Shown here: positions 16,996 to 26,534 of the stretch, in pieces | Layout: each line of letters opens with the position of its first letter | How positions within the stretch are numbered: the first letter of the stretch is position 1 | DNA from: Kriegella sp963975415 | Lineage (GTDB): Bacteria; Bacteroidota; Bacteroidia; Flavobacteriales; Flavobacteriaceae | Direction of reading: 5' to 3' | DNA length: 64,000 bases | NCBI RefSeq assembly: GCF_963975415.1 | Contig: NZ_CAXBGN010000010.1 | Coordinates: forward strand, 62,001-126,000 | Translations under genes and position numbers: made by a program | Notes under the pieces: model-generated | Databases searched by the model: none | What the model was told of the DNA's origin: nothing | Seen by the model: only the letters and a program-made list of their open reading frames with translations

Positions 16996-17739
16996 ATGAT
17001 TCAAATCAACCAACTATCAAAAAAATATAAAGGTGCCGACTACTTTTCGGTATCCGATTTGGATTTGATTATTTATGAGAAGGAAATCTTCGGACTCTTA
17101 GGCCCAAATGGGGCAGGAAAAACAACGTTGATTTCAATGCTTTGCTCTTTGTTAAAACCAACCTCGGGTTCATTTTCCATAAACGAACTCACCTATCACA
17201 CTAATAAAAACGAGCTTAAGCAACTTATTGGCATTGTTCCGCAAGAATATGCACTATACCCATCCTTAACTGCCTATGAAAATCTTTGCTATTTCGGAAG
17301 TATGTACGGCTTGAGGGGGGAAGCACTGAAAGATAAAATCCATGTGCATTTAAAAACTTTGGGGTTGGATCAATTTGCCCATAAAAGAATCAAGGCATTT
17401 TCCGGCGGCATGAAACGACGCATTAATTTAATAGCGAGTATACTGCACCAACCAAAGGTGTTGTTTTTAGACGAACCAACGGTAGGTGTTGACGTACAAT
17501 CCAAAAATGCAATCATAGACCACTTGAAGGCCCTAAATGAGCGTGACACCACAATTGTGTATACCTCACATCATTTGAACGAGGCAGAAAATTTTTGCAC
17601 CCGCGTTGCGATTATCGACCATGGAAAAATTGTTTGCAAAGGAGTCCCCAAAGCCCTTATTGACGCACAGAAAAACGCTTATAATTTAGAGGAAGTTTTC
17701 TTGGCACAAACCGGTAAAGCCCTTCGCGACCATGCATAA
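16996..17739 (+). CDS. ABC transporter ATP-binding protein
   Basis: 247 residues: Walker A G-P-N-G-A-G-K-T (36-43), signature F-S-G-G-M (135-139), Walker B V-L-F-L-D-E (155-160), followed by the H-loop T-S-H-H. DrrA/NatA-like. It overlaps the permease gene by 8 bases and with it forms an ABC-2 exporter, presumably for pigment or a pigment lipid precursor. It follows a 74-bp gap in which no promoter is obvious. Confidence 0.93.
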   Translation: MIQINQLSKKYKGADYFSVSDLDLIIYEKEIFGLLGPNGAGKTTLISMLCSLLKPTSGSFSINELTYHTNKNELKQLIGIVPQEYALYPSLTAYENLCYFGSMYGLRGEALKDKIHVHLKTLGLDQFAHKRIKAFSGGMKRRINLIASILHQPKVLFLDEPTVGVDVQSKNAIIDHLKALNERDTTIVYTSHHLNEAENFCTRVAIIDHGKIVCKGVPKALIDAQKNAYNLEEVFLAQTGKALRDHA

Positions 17740-19006
17740 ATTATGGGCATCGACATACAAGGAAATACTGTTGCTGGTTCGCGACATTGGCGGACTTGCC
17801 ATTCTATTTCTCATGCCGTTGCTTTTGCTTATTGTCATTACACTGGTTCAAGACAGCACTTTTAAAACGATTACCGATACCAAGCTTCCAATTTTAATGG
17901 TAGATTATGACAAGGGTACCGTTTCGGAAAACATACATGAAAACCTAGCGGAATCGAATTCCTTTCAAATCATTTCCAAAACTTCTGAGGAGGAAGCTAA
18001 ACAACTGGTTTTAAGGGGCGATTATCAATTGGCCATCGTCATACCTGAGAATCTTTCTACAGACCTGGACCAGAAGGTCACTGAAAATGTGGATGGTATC
18101 CTGGCCAAATTCGGATTGGAAGAAGGGGAAGACAGTATTCCCGTGGTAAAATCAAAATTGGAGCCTAAGGAGGTAAAACTCTATTTTGATCCCGCGACGC
18201 AACAATCGTTCAAAAGTTCGGTAAAGAATGGCATAGACCGCATGATATCAAAAATTGAAACCCAAACGATCTACAAAGCCTTTCAAGAACAACTGACCGA
18301 CGATGCTTCGGAAGTTATTTTTGATACCGAAAATTTTATCACGTTTACCGAAATTGTACCGGGAAAAAATAGTGGGAATATTATTCCGAACTCGAGCCAA
18401 CACAATGTTCCGGCATGGACACTTTTCGCCATCTTTTTCATCATTTTGCCCCTATCGATAAATATGGTCAAAGAAAAAAACCAGGGTACCTTTGTTCGCC
18501 TGCGTACCAACCCCGTTTCCTATGCCACGGTTTTGGGAGGCAAAACATTGGTCTATACCAGTGTTTGTTTGGTGCAATTTGCGTTGATGTTGTTGATCGG
18601 GGTGTTTCTGTTCCCGATGATGGGGCTACCCGAATTGGATGTTTCAGGGAGACTTCCGCTACTTTTTGTAGTAGCTTTATTTGCGGGCCTGGCAGCAGTA
18701 GGACTGGGACTACTATTGGGCACCATTGCCAGAACACAAGAACAATCGGCACCTTTTGGAGCCACCTTGGTCGTAATTTTGGCCGCCTTGGGCGGGGTCT
18801 GGGTTCCCATATTCGTTATGCCCAAGTTTATGCAGTTGCTTTCGAATATATCTCCCATGAATTGGGGGTTAAATGCCTTCTATGACGTATTTTTACGGCA
18901 TAGTGAATTTTCTGAAATCATACCCGAAATAGCGTTGCTATTCGGCTTTTTTGCAGTCACTACGCTAATTGCCATTGGCTATAACGAACGAAAAAATGCG
19001 GTCTAA
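17732..19006 (+). CDS. ABC-2 type permease
   Basis: 424 residues: one N-terminal transmembrane helix (about 20-45), a large extracytoplasmic domain (about 45-225), then five C-terminal helices, the NatB/YhgE-like layout of ABC-2 permeases. Partner of the preceding ATPase. Its last 11 bases overlap the thioesterase start. Confidence 0.9.
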   Translation: MHKLWASTYKEILLLVRDIGGLAILFLMPLLLLIVITLVQDSTFKTITDTKLPILMVDYDKGTVSENIHENLAESNSFQIISKTSEEEAKQLVLRGDYQLAIVIPENLSTDLDQKVTENVDGILAKFGLEEGEDSIPVVKSKLEPKEVKLYFDPATQQSFKSSVKNGIDRMISKIETQTIYKAFQEQLTDDASEVIFDTENFITFTEIVPGKNSGNIIPNSSQHNVPAWTLFAIFFIILPLSINMVKEKNQGTFVRLRTNPVSYATVLGGKTLVYTSVCLVQFALMLLIGVFLFPMMGLPELDVSGRLPLLFVVALFAGLAAVGLGLLLGTIARTQEQSAPFGATLVVILAALGGVWVPIFVMPKFMQLLSNISPMNWGLNAFYDVFLRHSEFSEIIPEIALLFGFFAVTTLIAIGYNERKNAV

Positions 19007-19433
19007 AACCAATAAAGAAATCACATATATCAGTGAAATACGGGTACGCTTCGTAGAGACCGACCCGCTAGGCATCGTCTGGCACGGCAACTATATTCAG
19101 TACTTCGAAGACGGCCGAGAGGCCTTTGGGCGCCATCATGGAATATCGTACCTAGACCAAAAAGACCACAACTTCTCTACCCCGATCGTAAAAAGTAGCA
19201 GCGAACACAAATTGCCATTGCGCTACGGTGATGTTGCAACGGTCAAAACTACCTATGTAGATTCCAAAGCCGCTAAAATGGTTTTTCGATATGAAATTTT
19301 CAATCCTGAAGATCAATTGGTCTGTACCGGTGAAACAATCCAAGTTTTCGTAGAGCTTGGCGGCGAAATGTCTTTGACCATTCCTGATTTCTTTTTAGAT
19401 TGGAAGCGAAAAGTCGGACTTTTAGATGAATAG
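18996..19433 (+). CDS. Acyl-CoA/acyl-ACP thioesterase, 4HBT family
   Basis: 145 residues from ATG 18996. The YbgC/4-hydroxybenzoyl-CoA thioesterase motif is clear: F-V-E-T-D-P-L-G-I-V-W-H-G-N-Y (Asp in E-T-D-P, His in W-H-G-N-Y). In aryl polyene clusters a thioesterase (ApeK type) is thought to edit or release chains. It overlaps both the upstream permease and the downstream KS (8 bases). Confidence 0.9.
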   Translation: MRSKTNKEITYISEIRVRFVETDPLGIVWHGNYIQYFEDGREAFGRHHGISYLDQKDHNFSTPIVKSSSEHKLPLRYGDVATVKTTYVDSKAAKMVFRYEIFNPEDQLVCTGETIQVFVELGGEMSLTIPDFFLDWKRKVGLLDE

Positions 19434-20574
19434 CACCTATCTATCACATAACAACATTGTGTCATCCTTTGGTTTTGATTCGCAGGAAGCAGTAATCAAT
19501 ATCAAAAACGAATTGTCAGGACTACAACTGGTCGATAATCCTAAAATGCTTCCCGAACCATTTTATTCTTCCCTTGTTCCCGCTGATAAAACCAGAGCCG
19601 TTTTCGAAACTTTAAATCCGAAGCAAGAATACACCCGTTTAGAGCAAATGTTATTGGTTTCTTTGGAAAAAGTAATCGCAAAATCGGATTTGGAATTGAA
19701 CGATAGGGTCGGACTCATTATTTCGACTACCAAAGGAAATATCGATGCACTCTCAGAAGATAGCCCCTTCAATAAAGACCGGGCATATTTGGGGGAGCTG
19801 GGCAAAATTGTACAATCTTTTTTCGGATTTAAAACAGATCCAATCGTAGTTTCAAATGCTTGTGTATCGGGAATTCTAGCCGTTGCCATTGCCAAACGAT
19901 TTATTCAACAGGGCCGATTTGACCATGTTTTTATAGTCAGTGGAGACCTAGTAACCCCTTTCACCCTATCGGGTTTTCAATCTTTTCAAGCATTAAGCCC
20001 TACTCGCTGCCGTCCCTATTGCAAAACACGCTCCGGTATTAATATTGGTGAAGTGGCCGCCAGTGCTTTGGTTACGAAAAGCGCTGACCATTTATCGGAG
20101 GAAGCCGTCAAAATTTTAGGCGATGCATCCTGTAACGATGCCAACCATATTTCAGGTCCTTCACGTACAGGAGAGGGTCTTTACAGGGCTGTAAGATCCG
20201 CCCTCGATGAAGCCACTATAGATTCCGAAGAAATCGATTATATATCGGCCCACGGTACGGCAACCCCTTTCAACGATGAAATGGAAGCCATCGCTTTTGA
20301 TCGATTGGGCCTACATGGAACGCCGCTCAATAGCCTAAAAGGATATTTTGGGCATACCCTGGGAGCCTCTGGCCTTTTGGAAGCTATTGTAGGCATGTAT
20401 TCGCTTCACCAAAATACCCTATTCGCATCCAAAGGATTTCAAGAACTCGGCGTATCGAGACCTATAAACGTCATCACGAAAACCGTTCAAAAAGAACTTA
20501 AAACATTTCTAAAGACAGCTTCAGGGTTCGGAGGGTGTAATGCGGCCATAATCTTTCAAAAATTGAAAAAATGA
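19426..20574 (+). CDS. Beta-ketoacyl-ACP synthase, second copy
   Basis: 382 residues with an intact KS triad: Cys146 in S-N-A-C-V-S-G, His276 in S-A-H-G-T-A-T-P and His310 in Y-F-G-H-T-L. Divergent from the other KS proteins in the cluster and slightly shorter than FabF. It overlaps the thioesterase stop and the next start (ATGA). Together with the following gene it could form a KS/partner pair. Confidence 0.9.
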   Translation: MNSTYLSHNNIVSSFGFDSQEAVINIKNELSGLQLVDNPKMLPEPFYSSLVPADKTRAVFETLNPKQEYTRLEQMLLVSLEKVIAKSDLELNDRVGLIISTTKGNIDALSEDSPFNKDRAYLGELGKIVQSFFGFKTDPIVVSNACVSGILAVAIAKRFIQQGRFDHVFIVSGDLVTPFTLSGFQSFQALSPTRCRPYCKTRSGINIGEVAASALVTKSADHLSEEAVKILGDASCNDANHISGPSRTGEGLYRAVRSALDEATIDSEEIDYISAHGTATPFNDEMEAIAFDRLGLHGTPLNSLKGYFGHTLGASGLLEAIVGMYSLHQNTLFASKGFQELGVSRPINVITKTVQKELKTFLKTASGFGGCNAAIIFQKLKK

Positions 20575-21182
20575 CGAAAGACAACCACCGAATAACATCC
20601 TATTGCCATATCAAGAACAATGAAGTATCTCTGAACGGAGCGCTTCTCTTTAAAGGGGAAAACCCCTTCAAATCATTTATAAAATCGGCTTATCAATATT
20701 TCGACACCGATTATCCCAAATTTTTTAAAATGGATAATTTGAGTAAGCTGGCATTTATGGCGGGCGATGTGCTTCTAAAGCACGAAAACATATCTCCAGA
20801 AAGGAAAGAAAATATTGCCGTCGTTTTTTCCAACCGGGCATCAAGCTTGGACACGGATCGAAAACATCAAGAATCTATTCAGGATATCACGGCATATTAC
20901 CCCAGCCCTGCAGTATTTGTATATACCTTGCCCAATATTTGCATCGGTGAAATTAGCATCAAATACAAACTGTATTCCGAGAATAGTTTTTTTATCTTTG
21001 ATGCCTTTAACCCCGATTATTTATTCGAATATAGCACGAGCATTCTAGCTGGCGACAAGGCCGAAAAAGTACTCTGCGGATGGATTGATTTTGACAAGGG
21101 AAACTACGAGGCCTTTCTATATTTGGTTTCACAGGAAGGGCGTTTCATACATAGTACAGAAGAAATAAAAAGATTATATTAG
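20571..21182 (+). CDS. Degenerate KS N-terminal-like protein
   Basis: 203 residues, about half a ketosynthase in length. It resembles the N-terminal half of thiolase-fold KS proteins (A-V-V-F-S-N-R-A-S-S-L-D and P-A-V-F-V-Y-T-L-P-N-I-C-I-G-E) but lacks the C-A-S-G nucleophile motif and both histidines. Overlaps the preceding KS gene by four bases and precedes an ACP by five. Probably a non-catalytic partner or recruiting protein; related proteins are often annotated as 3-oxoacyl-ACP synthase. Not a fresh pseudogene, since the frame is open and closely packed. Confidence 0.75.
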   Translation: MTKDNHRITSYCHIKNNEVSLNGALLFKGENPFKSFIKSAYQYFDTDYPKFFKMDNLSKLAFMAGDVLLKHENISPERKENIAVVFSNRASSLDTDRKHQESIQDITAYYPSPAVFVYTLPNICIGEISIKYKLYSENSFFIFDAFNPDYLFEYSTSILAGDKAEKVLCGWIDFDKGNYEAFLYLVSQEGRFIHSTEEIKRLY

Positions 21183-21187
21183 TCACC

Positions 21188-21445
21188 ATGGGAGATATAA
21201 AACAAGAATTAAAATCAAAAATTATAGAGCAATTGAACCTCGAGGATGTTACCGTGGATGAAATTGCCGACACAGATTCGTTATTTGGAGATGGATTGGG
21301 GCTGGATTCGATCGATGCCCTTGAACTTATCGTAATGTTGGATAAGGATTATGGTATTAAATTATCAGATCCCAAGGAAGGGAAGAAGATATTCGAATCC
21401 ATTGAGACCATGGCCAATTATATTGAGGCCAACAAAACAAAATAA
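21188..21445 (+). CDS. Acyl carrier protein, second copy
   Basis: 85 residues, acidic, with the phosphopantetheine serine at 41 in L-G-L-D-S-I-D-A-L-E-L. It is followed by the largest gap in this half of the operon (183 bases) and then the KS/CLF pair. Probably the main chain carrier for the polyene, by analogy with ApeE/ApeF. Confidence 0.92.
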   Translation: MGDIKQELKSKIIEQLNLEDVTVDEIADTDSLFGDGLGLDSIDALELIVMLDKDYGIKLSDPKEGKKIFESIETMANYIEANKTK

Positions 21446-21628
21446 TCGGCATTTTGTTACTCCCTTGTCCTTTTCTCGGGAAGTACGAGGTTAGAACGGT
21501 TCTCGACCAAATTTAGATTTTTCCAATTCCCCTTATCGGGTTGGGTCATTCTTCTCCTGTACCAACGGAATAAACCCTTAAATAGTCGATAAATGTACTT
21601 TCACAATAGCATACTTTAGTTTCTCAAA
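21446..21628 (+). promoter_or_regulatory. Intra-cluster gap with possible weak promoter
   Basis: 183 bases without a gene. TACTTTAG (21612-21619) matches seven of eight positions of the -7 consensus only 10 bases from the following ATG. No terminator hairpin was found. A secondary promoter for the KS/CLF genes is possible but weakly supported. Confidence 0.25.
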
Positions 21629-22831
21629 ATGAACAAAGGCGTCGCCATAACAGGAATGGGTATCATTTCCGCTATTGGAAACAATGTGGAGGAAAATTAT
21701 AATGCGCTGATTTCGGGTAAAACCGGGGTTTCCAAAATTTCCAAGATTACCACTATCCATAAAGATGCCATTAAAGTAGGTGAAATTGATTTGACAAATG
21801 CGCAGTTGGAAGAACAGCTGGGGTTAACACCAGAAAACAACTACTCAAGAACGGCGTTATTGGGTGCTATAGCAGCCAAACAAGCCGTGGCCAACGCCCA
21901 GATTACCGATATCAAAGATTACCGCACGGGTTTGGTTTCCTCGACAAGTGTAGGCGGTATGGACATGACCGAAAAATATTTTTATCAGTATTTGGAAGAC
22001 GAAGCTGTTCAAAAATATATCGAAGGACACCATGCGGGTGATTCGACCCAAAAAATTGCCCAACAATTGGGAATCGAACAAAGTCTTGTCACCACGATCA
22101 GTACGGCCTGTTCTTCAGCGGCCAATGCCATTATGTTTGGGGCCAGATTGATAAAATCAGGTAAATTGGATCGTGTTATCGTGGGCGGATCCGATTGCTT
22201 GTCTAAATTCACCATCAACGGTTTTAAGACCTTGATGATCTTATCCGATACCGATAACACTCCTTTTGACGAAAATAGAAAAGGACTGAACTTAGGTGAA
22301 GCCGCTGCATTTTTGGTACTTGAATCAGAAGAAGTCGTGCGCGCAGGAAACAAAAAAGTATTGGCCTACGTAAAGGGATACGGAAATGCCAATGATGCTC
22401 ACCATCAAACTGCCTCTTCGGAAAATGGTGACGGGGCGACCCTTGCCATGGAAAAGGCCTTGAAGGTTGCCGAAATGCGCCCCGAAGACATCGACTATAT
22501 CAACGCCCATGGAACAGCAACTTCAAACAACGATCTTTCCGAAGGCCGCGCCTTTTTACGCATTTTTGGAAATAAGATACCTGATTTCAGTTCGACCAAG
22601 CCTTATACCGGGCACACACTAGCGGCTGCCGGCGGTATTGAAGCCGTATATGCCGTACTCGCAATTCAAAACAACACCATCTATCCCAATCTCAATTTTG
22701 AGACGCCGATGAAAGAGTTTAATCTGGTGCCCCAAACCCAAACCAAAGAAAAGGAATTGAACACGGTATTATCCAATTCGTTGGGTTTCGGAGGCAATTG
22801 TTCTACAGTCATTTTTTCCAAAAAGTCATGA
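21629..22831 (+). CDS. Beta-ketoacyl-ACP synthase, KS partner of the chain-length factor
   Basis: 400 residues, FabF-like, triad intact: Cys161 in S-T-A-C-S-S-A, His294 in N-A-H-G-T-A-T, His329 in Y-T-G-H-T-L. It overlaps the next gene, a KS homologue without the nucleophile, by four bases, the arrangement of type II polyketide KS/CLF pairs (ApeO/ApeC in aryl polyene systems). This pair most likely extends the aryl polyene chain. Confidence 0.92.
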   Translation: MNKGVAITGMGIISAIGNNVEENYNALISGKTGVSKISKITTIHKDAIKVGEIDLTNAQLEEQLGLTPENNYSRTALLGAIAAKQAVANAQITDIKDYRTGLVSSTSVGGMDMTEKYFYQYLEDEAVQKYIEGHHAGDSTQKIAQQLGIEQSLVTTISTACSSAANAIMFGARLIKSGKLDRVIVGGSDCLSKFTINGFKTLMILSDTDNTPFDENRKGLNLGEAAAFLVLESEEVVRAGNKKVLAYVKGYGNANDAHHQTASSENGDGATLAMEKALKVAEMRPEDIDYINAHGTATSNNDLSEGRAFLRIFGNKIPDFSSTKPYTGHTLAAAGGIEAVYAVLAIQNNTIYPNLNFETPMKEFNLVPQTQTKEKELNTVLSNSLGFGGNCSTVIFSKKS

Positions 22832-23892
22832 GCAAAGTTTATATCAACAGTGTAGCTTCCATCTCAGCTCAAAGAACTTTTGATAATTCAGAGTTTCTAG
22901 AGGCATTTATTGACCATGACGATACCGTAATGTCGGTTATCGACCCTAATTACAAAGAATATATTCCCCCGGCCGCAGCTCGAAGAATGGCTAAAGGAAT
23001 AAAAATGGGAGTGGTGGCCTCGAAAATCGCACTCCAGGAAGCGAAATTGGAAAATGTAGATGCTATTATTACAGGAACAGGATTTGGTTGCACCGTAGAT
23101 TCTGAAAAATTTGTCAGCGCCCTTATCGATAATGACGAACAATATTTAACACCCACATCGTTTATTCAGTCGACCCACAACACTGTTGGCGGACAAATAG
23201 CATTGGGGCTTGGCTGCAAGGGCTATAATTTCACATACGTACACGCCAGCATTTCGTTTGAATCGGCGCTTTTAGATGCTCAATTACAACTGGAAAACGA
23301 CGAAGCTTCTTCTATTTTGGTAGGCGGGGTCGATGAATCGGGAGACCATACGGTTAAAATACATCGACTCATAAACCACATTAAAAAGGAAAAAATAAAG
23401 TCTTCAGAACTTCTAAAATCGAAAACGGAAGGAGCCATATTTAGTGAAGGAGCCAATTTTTTTGTGCTGTCGAATTCCAAACAAAACGACACCTATGCGA
23501 CATTGGGGGCAATTGTGACCTATAATACTTTGGCCAAAGAAAATCTGAACCAAGTGCTCGAAGATTTTTTAAAAGAAAACAATTTAGATGTCGGCAATAT
23601 CGATGTTGTGGTCATGGGCAACAATGGGGATGTCACTTTTGATAGTTGGTACCATGAATTGAGCAAGGGTCTTTTCAAAAACACCGCTCAAGTAGCCTTC
23701 AAACACCTTTGCGGGGAATTTTATACCGCATCGGGCTTTGGCACTTGGCTAGCAGCAAAAATGATAAAGACGCAAAAGATTCCGGAAATCGTAAAACTAA
23801 ATAAGGAAACCACCACACAAATCAACACTGTATTGCTGTACAACCAATATCGCGGAGAAAACCATAGTTTCACCTTATTATACCGATGTTAA
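22828..23892 (+). CDS. Ketosynthase chain-length factor-like protein
   Basis: 354 residues from ATG 22828. Overall KS fold (T-G-T-G-F-G-C-T, S-T-H-N-T-V-G-G, G-F-G-T-W) but the nucleophile region reads Y-V-H-A-S-I-S-F-E-S-A with no Cys, and the two KS histidine motifs are missing. This is the expected state of a CLF, which shapes the binding tunnel and sets chain length. Its start overlaps the active KS stop; its stop overlaps the deacetylase start by 7 bases. Confidence 0.87.
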   Translation: MSKVYINSVASISAQRTFDNSEFLEAFIDHDDTVMSVIDPNYKEYIPPAAARRMAKGIKMGVVASKIALQEAKLENVDAIITGTGFGCTVDSEKFVSALIDNDEQYLTPTSFIQSTHNTVGGQIALGLGCKGYNFTYVHASISFESALLDAQLQLENDEASSILVGGVDESGDHTVKIHRLINHIKKEKIKSSELLKSKTEGAIFSEGANFFVLSNSKQNDTYATLGAIVTYNTLAKENLNQVLEDFLKENNLDVGNIDVVVMGNNGDVTFDSWYHELSKGLFKNTAQVAFKHLCGEFYTASGFGTWLAAKMIKTQKIPEIVKLNKETTTQINTVLLYNQYRGENHSFTLLYRC

Positions 23893-24662
23893 GGTTCCAT
23901 ACCATAAATAGGCTTGCAGTTGCCATCATTTTTATTCTTTTAATAGGAAGTATATTTTACAATATGCCATGGTGGGCCTATCTGATTTTGGCCTTGGTTT
24001 GGTTTACACTGACCGTTATCGGTTCATTCCATGTTCGATGGAACTACCATATCGACGCTTTACATTCAAATAAAAACTGCACAAAAAACCATATCGCCCT
24101 CACCTTTGATGACGGCCCCCATCCAAAGTTTACCCCTAAAATATTACACCTTTTAGCGCAGTATAATGCCAAGGCTACTTTTTTTTGTATCGGTGAAAAT
24201 ATCGAAACCAACGAAGCAATATTTAAAGACATCGATGCTGCAGGGCACACCATCGGCAACCACACCTATTCCCATCCCAATAATTTTGGTTTTTTTAGTT
24301 CTGAAAAAGTAATTGCCGAATTACAAAAAACCAACTCCCTTGTTAAAAAAACCATAGGCAAAGAAATGAAACTGTATCGCCCTGCCTTCGGGGTAACAAA
24401 TCCGAATATCAGAAAAGCTTTAAAAACAATACGATTATTGGCAATTGGTTGGAGCATTCGCTCGTTGGACACGACTGGACGCTCCGAAGCACAGGTATTA
24501 AACAAAATCACCAAGAATATCACTAAAGGAGATGTCGTACTGCTCCATGACACGAACGAAAAGACCGTAGCAGTTCTGGAACAGTTATTGTTATTTTTAC
24601 AAGAGCAGAATTTGCAGTCGGTAACGATTGACCAATTGTTTAACATAAAGCCCTATGCATAA
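23886..24662 (+). CDS. Polysaccharide deacetylase (NodB) family protein, membrane anchored
   Basis: 258 residues: two N-terminal transmembrane segments (about 8-27 and 30-48), then the NodB domain with T-F-D-D-G-P (73-78), the metal-binding H-x3-H as H-T-Y-S-H (His126, His130), R-P-A-F-G and a late D-T motif. Carbohydrate esterase family 4 enzymes remove acetyl groups with a divalent metal. NodB genes recur in flexirubin clusters, but the substrate is unknown. Confidence 0.88.
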   Translation: MLRFHTINRLAVAIIFILLIGSIFYNMPWWAYLILALVWFTLTVIGSFHVRWNYHIDALHSNKNCTKNHIALTFDDGPHPKFTPKILHLLAQYNAKATFFCIGENIETNEAIFKDIDAAGHTIGNHTYSHPNNFGFFSSEKVIAELQKTNSLVKKTIGKEMKLYRPAFGVTNPNIRKALKTIRLLAIGWSIRSLDTTGRSEAQVLNKITKNITKGDVVLLHDTNEKTVAVLEQLLLFLQEQNLQSVTIDQLFNIKPYA

Positions 24663-25320
24663 CGTACCCTCCCTATCCGAAATCACTATGACTGCAATAC
24701 GACCCGGATTTGGTTTTTTACTACTTTTTTTGTTTACGGGAAGCCTACTTGCACAAACTAAAATGGATCCTTCCAAGGCCAAAGCCCTAGAAGCCAAAGT
24801 GAAAGAATTGGCAATTACCACTGAAACTATTACCAGTGACTTCATTCAATACAAGCATCTTGATTTTTTATCCAATGACATAAAATCAACCGGAAAATTA
24901 AGTTATAAGTCTCCCAATCTGGTGAAATGGGAATACCGGACTCCCTTTGAATATGCCCTAATATTTAAAGATGAAACCCTTTATATCAATAACGAGGGAA
25001 AAAAAAGCAATATGGATTTGGGTTCCAACAAGTTATTCGAACAACTCAACAAATTGATCACAAATAGCATAAAGGGCGACATGTTCAATACGGAGGAATT
25101 TAATATTTCCTACTACGAAAATGGTGTCGAAAGCGAAGTTCACTTTGCGCCGAAGGAACAAGCGTTTTCAGATTTCATTAAAGTCTTTCATCTCATTTTT
25201 AATGAAAAAGGAGAAGTGACAACGGTAAAAATGGTTGAACCCTCAGATGATTATACACAAATTATTTTTTCAAATAGAATAGTAAACATCCCTTTGCCAG
25301 ATGCGGTATTTACTCATTAG
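24655..25320 (+). CDS. Outer-membrane lipoprotein carrier LolA-like protein
   Basis: 221 residues; a signal peptide runs M-T-A-I-R-P-G-F-G-F-L-L-L-F-L-F-T-G-S-L-L-A-Q, so ATG 24688 may be the real start rather than ATG 24655, which overlaps the previous gene by 8 bases. The mature part has the LolA pattern (S-D-F-I-Q-Y-K, G-K-L-S-Y-K-S-P-N-L-V-K-W-E-Y). LolA homologues in aryl polyene clusters are thought to ferry the lipid-like pigment across the periplasm. Confidence 0.87.
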   Translation: MHNVPSLSEITMTAIRPGFGFLLLFLFTGSLLAQTKMDPSKAKALEAKVKELAITTETITSDFIQYKHLDFLSNDIKSTGKLSYKSPNLVKWEYRTPFEYALIFKDETLYINNEGKKSNMDLGSNKLFEQLNKLITNSIKGDMFNTEEFNISYYENGVESEVHFAPKEQAFSDFIKVFHLIFNEKGEVTTVKMVEPSDDYTQIIFSNRIVNIPLPDAVFTH

Positions 25321-25906
25321 TCTTTCCGTATTCATTCTTTCATGTAGCTCGTATCCGAAACGGCAACAATTTGAACAGACGGAAATAACGAAATCCTCCC
25401 ACATCAATCCGTATTTTTCAGACCCCGCCGAGGACTATGTGTATAAGGCCGATATCGGCGTTTTTAAGAAAAATTTTAGTGGCATACTTATTGTAAAAAA
25501 ACTTGGCCAAAACAAGCATAGGGTCGTTTTCACTACAGAAATGGGCAATACGATTTTTGATTTTTTGTTCTTGACAGATGATTTTAACGTCAACTATATA
25601 GTACCCGATATGGACAAAAAAATATTGATTCGTATCTTAGAGAAAGACTTTAAAACCTTGATTACCGAAAACCCCTTCTTAAAAAATAGTTTTAAGAAAA
25701 ATCAAGAAACCATTTCAGAATGTCTATTGCACAATTCAAAGCATTACTATTATTCAGAAGAACAACGATTATACAAAATCATAAGAACTGCAAATGGAAA
25801 GGAGAAAGTGGCATTTCTATTTTCAGGAATAGATCGAAAGAAGGCGACCAACATCAAAATATCGCATAAAAAACTTGATTTGAACATCCTATTAAAAGCT
25901 ATTTGA
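25301..25906 (+). CDS. Lipoprotein of unknown function in the pigment cluster
   Basis: 201 residues with a lipoprotein signal (L-S-V-F-I-L-S-C-S-S, lipid-modified Cys at 15). No family recognised. It overlaps the LolA-like gene by 20 bases and is followed after 1 base by an outer-membrane protein gene, so a role in LolA-dependent delivery to the outer membrane is a fair inference. The mature part is rich in Lys, Phe and Ile. Confidence 0.75.
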   Translation: MRYLLISLSVFILSCSSYPKRQQFEQTEITKSSHINPYFSDPAEDYVYKADIGVFKKNFSGILIVKKLGQNKHRVVFTTEMGNTIFDFLFLTDDFNVNYIVPDMDKKILIRILEKDFKTLITENPFLKNSFKKNQETISECLLHNSKHYYYSEEQRLYKIIRTANGKEKVAFLFSGIDRKKATNIKISHKKLDLNILLKAI

Positions 25907-25907
25907 C

Positions 25908-26495
25908 ATGAAAAGAATAATTATCATAGCGATACTGTTTTCATCAGGCTTCGTCTTCGCTCAGGGAAAAACGAAAATGGCACTGCGAATGGGGCTGAAC
26001 AACGCCAAAGTTTTGAATTCGACCTTGCATACTAAACCAGGGTTATATGCCGGGGTGGCCTTGGCTGTACAGTTTACCGAAAACTATGCACTTCAACCCG
26101 AGATTACCTATTCAAAACAGGGTGGTGAATCAAAATCCCAAGGGTTCGAAGATATTGACATTAATTACGTGTCCCTCGGTGTTGCGAATAAGGTTTTTAC
26201 CCAAGGACAACATTTCCATTTTATCCTAGGGCCGAGTCTAGACTTTAATTTTGACGACAATTTTATTAGTTTGGTAAATTCCAACGGAGATAATTTTGAA
26301 GTCACACCGATCGATTTTTCACTTTTTGGGGGTATTGGCTATGAATTTGATTTCGGGTTGGCGCTCGAACTACGCTACAAACAAGGGTTATTAGACCTAG
26401 ATTTCAACGATGACGGTGATTATGGAGATTCCAACGAAAAAAACCAGTTGAACCGGGTAATACAAATAGGTGCTTTGTATAAATTAAACTTTTAG
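25908..26495 (+). CDS. Outer-membrane beta-barrel (porin family) protein
   Basis: 195 residues: signal peptide (I-I-I-A-I-L-F-S-S-G-F-V-F-A-Q), then alternating amphipathic strands of an OmpA/PorT-like eight-stranded barrel (A-L-R-M-G-L-N-N, Y-A-L-Q-P-E-I-T-Y-S-K, G-A-L-Y-K-L-N-F at the end). The C-terminal F is typical for BAM-inserted barrels. Last gene before a small hairpin and a fresh promoter. Confidence 0.83.
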   Translation: MKRIIIIAILFSSGFVFAQGKTKMALRMGLNNAKVLNSTLHTKPGLYAGVALAVQFTENYALQPEITYSKQGGESKSQGFEDIDINYVSLGVANKVFTQGQHFHFILGPSLDFNFDDNFISLVNSNGDNFEVTPIDFSLFGGIGYEFDFGLALELRYKQGLLDLDFNDDGDYGDSNEKNQLNRVIQIGALYKLNF

Positions 26496-26510
26496 CCGTA
26501 GTCGGCTTTT
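26494..26510 (+). terminator. Small intra-cluster hairpin with T tail
   Basis: AGCCG (26494-26498) pairs with CGGCT (26503-26507) across a TAGT loop, followed by TTTT counting the shared T. The stem is short and overlaps the barrel-gene stop, so it may only attenuate read-through. Confidence 0.4.
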
Positions 26511-26534
26511 AACATTATGTTCGACTCAAAACTT

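Noticed and set aside
18415..18885. 156-codon + strand frame inside the ABC permease gene
   Set aside because: Overlaps a conserved permease in another frame and has a composition (Arg/His/Cys-rich) typical of a shadow frame.
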